DNA from: Neorhizobium galegae
GTDB taxonomy: Bacteria > Pseudomonadota > Alphaproteobacteria > Rhizobiales > Rhizobiaceae
Length of the DNA stretch: 64,000 nucleotides
Direction: 5' to 3'
NCBI RefSeq assembly: GCF_021391675.1
Contig: NZ_CP090095.1
Span: 2,795,501-2,859,500 of the forward strand
Both the position numbers and the translations under genes were made by a program. Position 1 is the first letter of the stretch; each line of letters begins with the position of its first letter. Of the stretch, positions 57,341 through 64,000 are shown one piece after another. Under the pieces are notes generated by a model. It worked only from the letters and a program-made list of their open reading frames with translations. It was not told the DNA's origin and did not search any database.

Positions 57341-58159
57341 TCAGGCGCCGAGTTCTTCGGCTCTGCTGCGGGCGGCGGCGATCGCCTTGTCGAACAGGGG
57401 CTGCATGCCGTCGTCTGCCATCAGTACGGCAAGTGCTGCGGCGGTCGTGCCGTTCGGAGACGTGACGTTTTGACGAAGCCTGGACGCGTCATCGGGGGAC
57501 TGGTGAAGGAGCTCGCCAGCCCCCGAGACAGTTTCCCGCGCGAGCCGCATGGCGAGGTCCGCCGGCAGGCCTGCTTTGCGGCCCGCTTCCGCCATGCACT
57601 CCACGAGATAGAACACATAGGCCGGACCGCTGCCGGAAACGGCGGTCACCGCATCGATATCCGCTTCGCTTGAAACCCATTCCACCGGCCCGCTGACCTT
57701 GAGCAGGGATTGCACCGCTTCGCGCTGGGCGTCGGTAACCTTTGGATTGGCATAGGCGCCGGTAACGCCGCGGCCGATCATTGCCGGCGTGTTCGGCATG
57801 GCGCGCACCATGGCCGCCTCGCCGAGATGTTTTTCGAGATAGGCGAGTGTCTTGCCGGCAGCGACCGAAACCACCGCCGTGCCGGGCCCCACGACAGGCT
57901 TCAGAGGCGGCAGGACCGCATCCATGAGCTGCGGCTTGACGGCAAGAAACAGGATGTCGGCGGAAGCACCATCGGGCACCGACGCAAAATGACGCGCGCC
58001 AGCCTCGGACATCATCGTCTTCATGGCGTCCGAGGGCGACGGGTCGATGACCGTCACGGACGCGCCGGGTACGCCCTTCTTCAGCCAGCCGGACAGCATG
58101 GCGCCGCCCATATTGCCGGCGCCGATCAGAATGATGGATCCCAAGTGATCCAAGGCCAT
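57341..58159 (-). CDS. proC: Pyrroline-5-carboxylate reductase ProC
   Basis: The 272-residue product makes proline from pyrroline-5-carboxylate with NAD(P)H. The N-terminal Rossmann motif is ILIGAGNMGGAMLSGW; MPNTPAMIGRGVTGAYAN and the C-terminal signature DAVTAVSGSGPAYVFYLVECMAEAG follow, then SPNGTTAAAL. The start codon overlaps the stop of the upstream ybjN gene (TGATG), so translation is coupled. The start at 58159 fits the family; the longer frame is rejected. Confidence 0.95.
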   Translation of the reverse strand: MALDHLGSIILIGAGNMGGAMLSGWLKKGVPGASVTVIDPSPSDAMKTMMSEAGARHFASVPDGASADILFLAVKPQLMDAVLPPLKPVVGPGTAVVSVAAGKTLAYLEKHLGEAAMVRAMPNTPAMIGRGVTGAYANPKVTDAQREAVQSLLKVSGPVEWVSSEADIDAVTAVSGSGPAYVFYLVECMAEAGRKAGLPADLAMRLARETVSGAGELLHQSPDDASRLRQNVTSPNGTTAAALAVLMADDGMQPLFDKAIAAARSRAEELGA

Positions 58160-58659
58160 CAGCATTCGCCCACGGTTTCGAACAGAACGGCTTCCATGGC
58201 GGCTTTCGCCTCCATGCCCGACCATACGACAAACTGGAACGCCTGGTAATAGGATTCGCAGGCTTCGAGCGCGCTCGAAAGCAGCACTTCGACCTGCTGG
58301 TTGTTGGGTTCGGCACCGCCCGCCAGCAGCAGCGACTGCCGGAAGATGACGACGTCTTCCTGGCGCCACACGTCGAAATGTCCCATCAGCACCTGACCGT
58401 TGACGTGGCTCAGCAGGCGGATGACTTCGTTGACGCGGGCATCGGGAATCTTGATGTCGAAAGCGCAGGCGAGATGCAGCGCTTCGAACTCCTCCATCCA
58501 GGAGAAGGAAACATGGTAGTCCGTCCAGCGGCCTTCCACGGTCATGGCGATTTCGTCTTCACCCGACCGTTCGAACGTCCAATCGTTCGAGGCAGCAACG
58601 AATTCGATCATATCGACCGGATTCGACTGGCGTTCGATTTCCATTTCCATAAGCGTCAT
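58159..58659 (-). CDS. YbjN domain protein
   Basis: The 166-residue product matches the YbjN family: MIEFVAASNDWTFERSGEDEIAMTVEG at the start and HVSFSWMEEFEALHLACAFDIKIP in the middle. The fold resembles type III secretion chaperones; the E. coli member affects motility and stress, but no molecular role is proven. It precedes proC with stop/start overlap and is the first gene of that operon. AGAAGG lies before the ATG. Confidence 0.9.
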   Translation of the reverse strand: MTLMEMEIERQSNPVDMIEFVAASNDWTFERSGEDEIAMTVEGRWTDYHVSFSWMEEFEALHLACAFDIKIPDARVNEVIRLLSHVNGQVLMGHFDVWRQEDVVIFRQSLLLAGGAEPNNQQVEVLLSSALEACESYYQAFQFVVWSGMEAKAAMEAVLFETVGEC

Positions 58660-59524
58660 GCGGCACCTTCTTGACCGGAATGAATGCGAATTCGTGCGGT
58701 AAAACGCCAAAAACACGCGAACACTAACCGGGAACAACACTGTCGATGATCATCCGACGCTTCCAGAATAACGCAGTCACCCTGTCTGGAGCTTACCAAG
58801 CCGTTTCGAATCATCCTTTAAAATCAGTGTACCTAGACGGAGTCCGGCTGCCAGCCCCTCCCTCGGTTTTTACATGGGCAAAACTCCAATCATGTTCGCA
58901 GCGGAGATCAGAACGGAGTCATAAGCGACTCTGGACACTGGCTTTTTTGAATGTGTCCACAGGGCGTCATTTTTTTCGTTTCAACACCTCCGCCCGCGCC
59001 GAAAATCTGGTCGGCACGGTACGATGGGAGAGCCCACACGAATGCGGAACCTCATTTTGTTTGATATGTGTGGCTCCGCATTCGCGTGGCCTTCGGCGTC
59101 TTTTCGAGGCTTCCGGCCCCTACAGGTGATCACCTCGCCCCACTGCGTGGCTTCGTTCGCGATTTCCTTTCGGGAAATCCTGCCACTTGCACGGCTAATC
59201 CGAACCCGGCCCGGTGGCCAGGGGGAGGCTTGATAGGAAGGCTTGCCTTTCAGCGCACCCTCCATGGCTTTCACCTCCCTGACCTTTCCTGCACGTTACA
59301 GGTCCAACCAGGGCGCCGGCCTCCGCCTGCCCGCGAACGTCTCGCGAAACACTCCGGCGACGGAAGCAAGCGGATTGTAGGCATGGGTTGGGAGGGCGGG
59401 GAAGGTATTGGGTACGCCGCTTTCCTCCCCTCTTGGGGAGAGCAAGAAAAAAACAGCATCTTAGCTGACAAGCTCAGTGTTAGATTTCACGGGAGAGAGG
59501 TAGATCATCCCCGGGAAACGCAGA
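58660..59524. other. 865-bp gene-free, palindrome-rich stretch
   Basis: I find no credible protein gene here. It contains a TGGACAC (58932-58938)/GTGTCCA (58953-58959) inverted repeat followed by a seven-T run at 58970-58976, then the palindrome cluster listed in the next entry, and a CTCCCC/GGGGAG hairpin near 59430-59445. A hidden RNA gene is possible but I cannot identify one. Confidence 0.6.
59037..59179. repeat. Palindrome cluster, candidate intergenic repeat or structured RNA
   Basis: CACACGAATGCGGA (59037-59050) pairs with TCCGCATTCGCGTG (59077-59090) with one mismatch and a 26-base loop. Then AGGTGATCACCT (59124-59135), a perfect 12-base palindrome, and GATTTCC (59161-59167)/GGAAATC (59173-59179). 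Such a mosaic of hairpins in a gene-free zone resembles rhizobial intergenic mosaic elements, and could be transcribed. Overlapping frames on both strands have no coding character. Confidence 0.5.
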
Positions 59525-59779
59525 TCACTGCCCCGAAAGCTTCGCTTCCAGCGCTTCGATCCGCGCCTTCAGCGCCTCGTTCTCGTCGCGCGCGCGGGCG
59601 GCCATTTCGCGGACGGCTTCGAATTCCTCGCGCTTGACGATGTCCATGTTGTTGAGGAAGCGTTCGGCCTGGGCGTGGAAAGCCGTTTCGACCTCCTTGC
59701 GCACCCCTTGCGCGGCGCCGGCGGCATCGGTCATCAGCCGCGCGAAATCGTCGAGAATGCGGTTCGTACCGGTTGCCAT
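59525..59779 (-). CDS. ubiK: Ubiquinone biosynthesis accessory factor UbiK-like
   Basis: The 84-residue product is a coiled-coil protein of the UbiK (YqiC/BMFP) family: ILDDFARLMTDAAGAAQGVRKEVETAFHAQAERFLNNMDIVKREEFEAVREMAARARDENEALKARIEALEAKL. UbiK helps the later steps of ubiquinone synthesis by binding UbiJ and lipids. It is a single small gene, divergent from lgt across 365 bases. The start at 59779 is set by family length; the longer frame is not coding. Confidence 0.85.
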   Translation of the reverse strand: MATGTNRILDDFARLMTDAAGAAQGVRKEVETAFHAQAERFLNNMDIVKREEFEAVREMAARARDENEALKARIEALEAKLSGQ

Positions 59780-60144
59780 GGTTCTGAACTCCCATATCGT
59801 CTGGCCGGCAATCCGGGCCGGCGAATGTCCATAGGGATCAAGTAGGGCCTGTGCGTGCCGCTTGCAAGCATCATCCGATGTACCGGTCGCCCCGTCTCGG
59901 ACAAATCGATGGATGCCGGCCCTGTCCGTATGGTGGTGCTCGACGATACCTGCGGAAACCTTATTCAGTTGATACAGATGAAGGACAACTGAGGTTCCTG
60001 GCAATCGCTGAACTTCACTGGGGTTAAAGGGGCAATCGCCGAGATTCGCCTTGACCGGCGATGAGCGCACCGCCATGTTCCGCGACAATTCGGTTTGTAT
60101 GAGAACATTGTAATTTGTACGAAGCGCTTCATCTTTTCGCTCTG
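59780..60144. other. Divergent promoter region of ubiK and lgt
   Basis: The 365 bases contain no gene that I can support. They hold the lgt promoter candidate listed next, and must hold the ubiK promoter on the other strand. Confidence 0.5.
60051..60079 (+). promoter_or_regulatory. Candidate lgt promoter
   Basis: TTGACC (60051-60056), 17 bases, CATGTT (60074-60079). Spacing is ideal and it lies 66 bases before the lgt start. The -10 is a weak match. Confidence 0.4.
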
Positions 60145-60969
60145 ATGCCGTTCCCGAATATCGATCCGGTGGCCTTCTCCATCGGCCCGTTGGCGGTCCA
60201 TTGGTATGGGCTCGCCTATGTCGCCGGCATCATGCTCGGCTGGTTCTATGCGCGGCGGCTGGCGGCGAACGGCTCGCTGTGGAAAGACGGCCAGTCGCCG
60301 ATCACGGCTGCCCAGCTCGACGACTTCCTCGTCTGGGTCGCAGCCGGCATCGTGCTTGGCGGCCGCATCGGCTATATCCTGTTCTACGACATGGGGGCCG
60401 TGGCCGCGAACCCCATCCGCGCGGTGGAGATCTGGAACGGCGGCATGTCCTTCCATGGCGGCTTCATCGGCGCGACGGTGGCGATGATCATCTTCGCCCG
60501 CCGCAACGCCATTCCCGTCTGGAGCATGTTCGACACGGTCGCCGCGGTCGTGCCCTTCGGCCTGTTCTTCGGCCGCATCGCCAATTTCATCAACGGCGAA
60601 CTCTGGGGGCGCCTCAGCAGCGCGCCCTGGGCCGTCGTCTTCCCGACCGGCGGGCCGTTCTCCCGCCATCCGAGCCAGCTCTACGAAGCCGGCCTCGAAG
60701 GTATCGTGCTCGTCCTCGTGCTTGCCCTGCTGATCTTCCGTTTCAAGGCGCTGAAGGTGCCGGGTACCATCGCCGGCACCTTCGTCGTCGGTTACGCGCT
60801 CTGCCGCATCTTCGTGGAATTCTTCCGCGAGCCGGATGCGCAGCTCGGTTATCTGCTCGGCACCAATTGGCTGACCATGGGCATGGTGCTGTCTCTGCCG
60901 ATGATCGCGGCGGGTGTCTGGGCCATTCTCCGCGCCCGCACGGCGGTAACGTCCGCGGCGAAGGCTTGA
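60145..60969 (+). CDS. lgt: Prolipoprotein diacylglyceryl transferase Lgt
   Basis: The 274-residue product has about seven membrane helices and adds diacylglycerol to the lipobox cysteine of prolipoproteins at the inner membrane. Key motifs are GGMSFHGGFIGA (catalytic-region His), the Lgt signature GLFFGRIANFINGELWGR, and RHPSQLYEAGLEG (essential Tyr). The ATG at 60145 is taken as start, but no ribosome site is visible; a TTG at 60115 would add ten residues. It is followed 13 bases later by the methyltransferase gene. Confidence 0.95.
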   Translation: MPFPNIDPVAFSIGPLAVHWYGLAYVAGIMLGWFYARRLAANGSLWKDGQSPITAAQLDDFLVWVAAGIVLGGRIGYILFYDMGAVAANPIRAVEIWNGGMSFHGGFIGATVAMIIFARRNAIPVWSMFDTVAAVVPFGLFFGRIANFINGELWGRLSSAPWAVVFPTGGPFSRHPSQLYEAGLEGIVLVLVLALLIFRFKALKVPGTIAGTFVVGYALCRIFVEFFREPDAQLGYLLGTNWLTMGMVLSLPMIAAGVWAILRARTAVTSAAKA

Positions 60970-60982
60970 GGGGAGGCATGCG

Positions 60983-62083
60983 TTGAGCACCCCCCTCACC
61001 GAAAAGATCAAGACCTTGATCCGCACCAACGGCCCAATCAGCGTGACCGACTATTTCGCGCTGTGCCTCGCCGATCCGGAATACGGCTACTATCGCACCC
61101 GCGAGCCTTTCGGCCGCCACGGTGATTTTATCACTGCGCCGGAGATCAGCCAGTTGTTCGGCGAGATGGTCGGCGTCTTCATGGTCCATGCCTGGCAGCA
61201 GCATGGCACGCCGACCGGCGTCAGGCTGGTGGAGATCGGCCCCGGCCGCGGCACGATGATGACCGACATGCTGCGGGTGATCAAACGCATCGCGCCCCGG
61301 TTTTTTGAAGACCTGCATGTGCATTTGGTCGAGACCAGCGAGCGCCTGCGCGGCGTCCAGCGCATCACGCTCGAGGCTTTTTCGACCAAGATTTCCTGGC
61401 ATGACAGTTTCGAGGAAGTCCCGGAAGGTTTCACGCTGATCGCCGCCAACGAATTGTTCGATGCGATCCCGATCCGCCAGTTCGTCAAGACACCGACCGG
61501 TTTTCGCGAACGTCTCGTTGGTCTTAACGCCGAAGATGAACTCGGCTTTGCCGCCGGCGTCGCGACGCTCGACCCGCAGCTCCTTCCCTCGCCCCTCGCC
61601 GGCATTCCCGACGGCACGGTCTTCGAACTGTCGCCGGCCCGCCAGGCGGTGATGCTGACGCTGTGCGAACGCTTGAGGACCTTCGGCGGCACGGCCCTGA
61701 TCATCGACTACGGCCATCTGGTCACCGGTTTCGGCGACACGCTGCAGGCGGTACGCCACCATGACTACGATCCGCCGCTCGAAAATCCCGGCGAAGCGGA
61801 TCTCACCAGCCATGTCGATTTCGAGGACCTCGCGCGCATTGCCGTCTCCACGGGCGTTCATCTGAACGGCGGCCTGCGCCAGGGCGACTTCCTGTTCGGC
61901 CTCGGCCTTGCCGAGCGGGCGACCGCGCTTGCCAAGGACAAGGAGCCCACCGAGCAGCGCCTGATCGCCGCCGCCGTCGATCGGCTGGCCGGCGAAGGTG
62001 CCGGCAAGATGGGCGAACTCTTCAAAGTCATCGCGGTATCGAGCCCGGCATTGAAGCTGATGCCGTTTCGCGCGGTGGAGTAA
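60983..62083 (+). CDS. MidA/NDUFAF7-type SAM-dependent methyltransferase
   Basis: The 366-residue product has the SAM-dependent methyltransferase core of the MidA family: YYRTREPFGRHGDFITAPEISQLFGEM at the start, VRLVEIGPGRGTMMTDMLR as the SAM motif, and FTLIAANELFDAIPIRQFV downstream. Its mitochondrial relative NDUFAF7 methylates an arginine of a complex I subunit. The start codon is an unusual TTG at 60983, supported by GGGAGG 6 bases ahead; the ATG in between leads to an immediate stop. It follows lgt by 13 bases. Confidence 0.93.
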   Translation: MSTPLTEKIKTLIRTNGPISVTDYFALCLADPEYGYYRTREPFGRHGDFITAPEISQLFGEMVGVFMVHAWQQHGTPTGVRLVEIGPGRGTMMTDMLRVIKRIAPRFFEDLHVHLVETSERLRGVQRITLEAFSTKISWHDSFEEVPEGFTLIAANELFDAIPIRQFVKTPTGFRERLVGLNAEDELGFAAGVATLDPQLLPSPLAGIPDGTVFELSPARQAVMLTLCERLRTFGGTALIIDYGHLVTGFGDTLQAVRHHDYDPPLENPGEADLTSHVDFEDLARIAVSTGVHLNGGLRQGDFLFGLGLAERATALAKDKEPTEQRLIAAAVDRLAGEGAGKMGELFKVIAVSSPALKLMPFRAVE

Positions 62084-62216
62084 ACAGCGGCCGTCAATTC
62101 ATCAACCGATTGACATCCGCCCTTTTCTTGCGCCACTCTCGCCCTAGATCGAAGCAGTGGGCAGGCCTTGAGAACACGCCCAAAACCTCTTCAAATCAAC
62201 GGGATAGACAACGCCG

Positions 62217-63011
62217 ATGCAGGACATACCCTTGCCGGAGCCGATCGAGAGCCCCCTGTTGAACGACAGGGCCGGCGCCCGTATCCGCCACGGTTTCTTC
62301 ACCCGCAAAGGCGGCGTTTCGGAAGGCCTCTATGCCGGTCTGAATGTCGGCGTCGGCTCGGACGATGACCGCGAAAAAGTGGTCGAGAATCGCACCCGGG
62401 TCGCTGCCTGGTTCAGCCTGCCCCTCGAAAAGCTCGCGACCGTGCACCAGATCCATTCGCCCGACGTCTTCGTGGTCGACGAGACCTATGCAGGCGAACG
62501 GCCGAAGGTCGACGCGATGGTGACGAGCGTGCCGGGCGTGGCGCTCGGGGTGCTGGCGGCCGATTGCGGCCCGATCCTGTTTGCCGACGGCGAGAACGGC
62601 GTGATCGGCGCTGCCCATGCCGGCTGGAAGGGTGCGTTGACCGGCGTGCTCGAAAACACCATCGAGGCAATGGTCTCGTTGGGTGCGGCGCGCGAAAACA
62701 TCACCGCCGTCCTCGGCCCCTCGATCGGTCCGGAAAGCTACGAGGTCGGACCGGAATTCGTTGAACGGTTCCTGGGCTACGATCCCTCCTACGAGGCCTT
62801 CTTCACGCCGTCATCGAATGCGGGGCATTCCATGTTCGACCTGCCGTCGCTGACCATCCGGCGGCTGACGGCATCAGGCGTGCGGGCCGAAAGCCTCGGT
62901 CTCGATACCTATCCGGATGCGGAACGGTTCTATTCCTACCGCCGCACCACCCATGCCAAAGAGCCGGATTACGGCCGCCAGATTTCAGCAATCGCACTTC
63001 GGGAGAATTGA
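62217..63011 (+). CDS. pgeF: PgeF-type purine nucleoside phosphorylase/laccase-domain protein (YfiH)
   Basis: The 264-residue product has the Cu-oxidase_4 (YfiH) fold. Conserved metal and active-site residues occur in HQIHSPDVFVVD, VLAADCGPILFAD, GAAHAGWKGALTGVLE, and SYRRTTHAKEPDYGRQIS. In E. coli the protein (PgeF) removes mis-incorporated residues from cell-wall precursor synthesis, and related proteins phosphorylyse purine nucleosides. It is in the lgt direction, 133 bases after the methyltransferase gene, and ends one base before the peptidase gene. Confidence 0.9.
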   Translation: MQDIPLPEPIESPLLNDRAGARIRHGFFTRKGGVSEGLYAGLNVGVGSDDDREKVVENRTRVAAWFSLPLEKLATVHQIHSPDVFVVDETYAGERPKVDAMVTSVPGVALGVLAADCGPILFADGENGVIGAAHAGWKGALTGVLENTIEAMVSLGAARENITAVLGPSIGPESYEVGPEFVERFLGYDPSYEAFFTPSSNAGHSMFDLPSLTIRRLTASGVRAESLGLDTYPDAERFYSYRRTTHAKEPDYGRQISAIALREN

Positions 63012-63012
63012 T

Positions 63013-64000
63013 ATGGCCCTGCATTTCGAGAGGAGCGAATACGCCGACCGGCTGACGCGGCTGACGGAGAAGATGCGCGCCGACAAGCTGGATGCGCTTT
63101 TGATCTTCGCCCAGGAAAGCATGTACTGGCTGACCGGCTACGACACGTTCGGCTACTGCTTTTTCCAGACCCTGATCGTCAAGGCGGATGGGGCGATGAC
63201 GCTTCTCACCCGCTCGGCCGACCTGCGCCAGGCCCGCCACACCTCGATCGTCGAGAACATCGTCGTCTGGGTCGATCGGGTGAATGCCGATCCCACCCTC
63301 GACCTCAAGAACCTGTTGAGCGACATGGACCTGCTCGGCGCCAAGATCGGCGTCGAATACGATACCCACGGCATGACCGGCCGCGTCGCTCGCCTGCTCG
63401 ACAACCAGCTCGCCACCTTCGGCCAGATCAGCGACGCCTCCTATCTGGTCAGCACGCTGCGCCTTGTCAAAAGCCAGGCCGAAATCGCCTTTGCCCGCCG
63501 TGCCGCCGAGCTTGCCGACGACGCGCTCGACGCGGCGCTGCCACTGATCAAGGCCGGCGGCGACGAGGCGGAAATCCTCGCCGCCATGCAGGGCGCGGTC
63601 TTTCTCGGCGGCGGCGATTATCCCGCCAACGAATTCATCATCGGCTCCGGCGCCGATGCGCTGCTCTGCCGATACAAGGCAGGCCGCCGCAAGCTCGACG
63701 CGACCGACCAGCTGACGCTCGAGTGGGCGGGTACGGCGGCGCATTACCACGCGGCAATGATGCGCACGGTCATTGTCGGCGAACCGTCGCCGCGCCACCG
63801 CGAGCTCCACAAAGCCTGCCTGGAAACCATCACCGCGATCGAGGAGGTTCTGCACCCCGGTCAGACTTTCGGCGACGTCTTCGACACCCATGCCCGCATT
63901 CTCGACGAGCGCGGCCTGTCGCGCCATCGCCTCAACGCCTGCGGTTATTCGCTCGGCGCGCGGTTCTCGCCCTCCTGGATGGAGCACCAGATGTTCCACT
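63013..64000 (+). CDS. M24 family metallopeptidase (Xaa-Pro type), partial
   Basis: The 329 residues visible start MALHFERSEYADRLTRLTEKMRADKLDALLIFAQESMYWLTGYDTFGYCFFQTL, the creatinase/Xaa-Pro N-terminal domain. The catalytic pita-bread domain begins at about residue 160 (ALPLIKAGGDEAEILAAMQG, then NEFIIGSGADALLCRYKAG). Some pita-bread metal ligands would lie past the window end. The frame is open to the last base. ATG at 63013 begins two bases after the pgeF stop, so the two are coupled. The substrate is unknown. Confidence 0.9.
   Translation, partial: MALHFERSEYADRLTRLTEKMRADKLDALLIFAQESMYWLTGYDTFGYCFFQTLIVKADGAMTLLTRSADLRQARHTSIVENIVVWVDRVNADPTLDLKNLLSDMDLLGAKIGVEYDTHGMTGRVARLLDNQLATFGQISDASYLVSTLRLVKSQAEIAFARRAAELADDALDAALPLIKAGGDEAEILAAMQGAVFLGGGDYPANEFIIGSGADALLCRYKAGRRKLDATDQLTLEWAGTAAHYHAAMMRTVIVGEPSPRHRELHKACLETITAIEEVLHPGQTFGDVFDTHARILDERGLSRHRLNACGYSLGARFSPSWMEHQMFH

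Noticed and set aside
58981..59274. 97-codon minus-strand frame in the palindrome-rich stretch
   Set aside because: The composition follows the hairpins; it is more likely repeat sequence often mis-annotated as hypothetical protein.

Overview
The window is a chromosomal segment of an alphaproteobacterium, very probably a member of the Rhizobiaceae (Rhizobium/Agrobacterium/Sinorhizobium group). Reasons: high GC with dense, mostly short operons; alphaproteobacterial family genes (long acidic-N-terminal rpoD, DUF1236/SH3, DUF930 and DUF2235 proteins); an alphaproteobacterial-type SOS box (GTTC-N7-GTTC); and the gene order greA, two glycosyltransferases, a family 25 glycosyltransferase, lrp, trxB, lsrB/vtlR, which from memory matches the lpsB region of Sinorhizobium meliloti. 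No tRNA, rRNA, CRISPR array, prophage or insertion sequence was recognised.

Layout. 1-5.4 kb: mostly minus-strand genes for small conserved proteins (SIMPL, YjbQ, DUF1428, DUF427), a zinc alcohol dehydrogenase and a proline/glutamate-rich DUF930 membrane protein. 5.6-6.5 kb: TetR regulator plus SMR efflux pump with a candidate operator. 6.6-11.5 kb: the macromolecular-synthesis pair dnaG-rpoD, with a GFA-family gene between. 11.6-12.9 kb: a BrnTA toxin-antitoxin pair with a candidate operator and leader ORF, then YqeY. 13.2-28 kb: carA and carB, split by about 10 kb of efflux pumps (MATE, Tet-like and Fsr-like MFS), an ArsR/SRPBCC pair, a zinc metallopeptidase, a DUF2306/LytTR divergent pair and a PAP2 phosphatase. 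28-32 kb: an orphan DUF2235 lipase-like protein and an SOS-box-controlled DNA-repair operon (radical SAM protein plus DUF4130-UdgX fusion). 32.2-38.5 kb: greA with a leader hairpin, the LPS-core glycosyltransferases, lrp, trxB and lsrB. 38.6-39.1 kb: two tandem small RNAs that fit AbcR1/AbcR2 in position and structure. 39.2-49.8 kb: ArsR regulator with old yellow enzyme, a chemoreceptor, a Ca2+/H+ antiporter, a MetE-like protein, a PQQ-type sugar dehydrogenase, a VapBC-type pair and aspartate aminotransferase. 50-56.4 kb: a degenerate EAL protein, cold-shock protein, MBL hydrolase, SH3/DUF1236 protein and a MarR-OmpR-histidine kinase operon. 56.4-64 kb: a frameshifted DUF1349 gene, CsaA, proC-ybjN, an 865-bp palindrome-rich gene-free stretch, ubiK, and an lgt-midA-pgeF-peptidase run cut by the window end.

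Most interesting signals: (1) the tandem sRNA pair with near-identical promoter spacing, only one copy carrying a 22-bp-periodic direct repeat upstream, next to the LysR regulator known to control AbcR in relatives; (2) the SOS box on the radical SAM/UdgX repair operon; (3) a terminator-like hairpin in the greA leader; (4) two single-base frameshifts (aspartate aminotransferase C-terminus and DUF1349), both at a C-run followed by GAAG; (5) several strong inverted repeats that are candidate operators or palindromic repeat elements.
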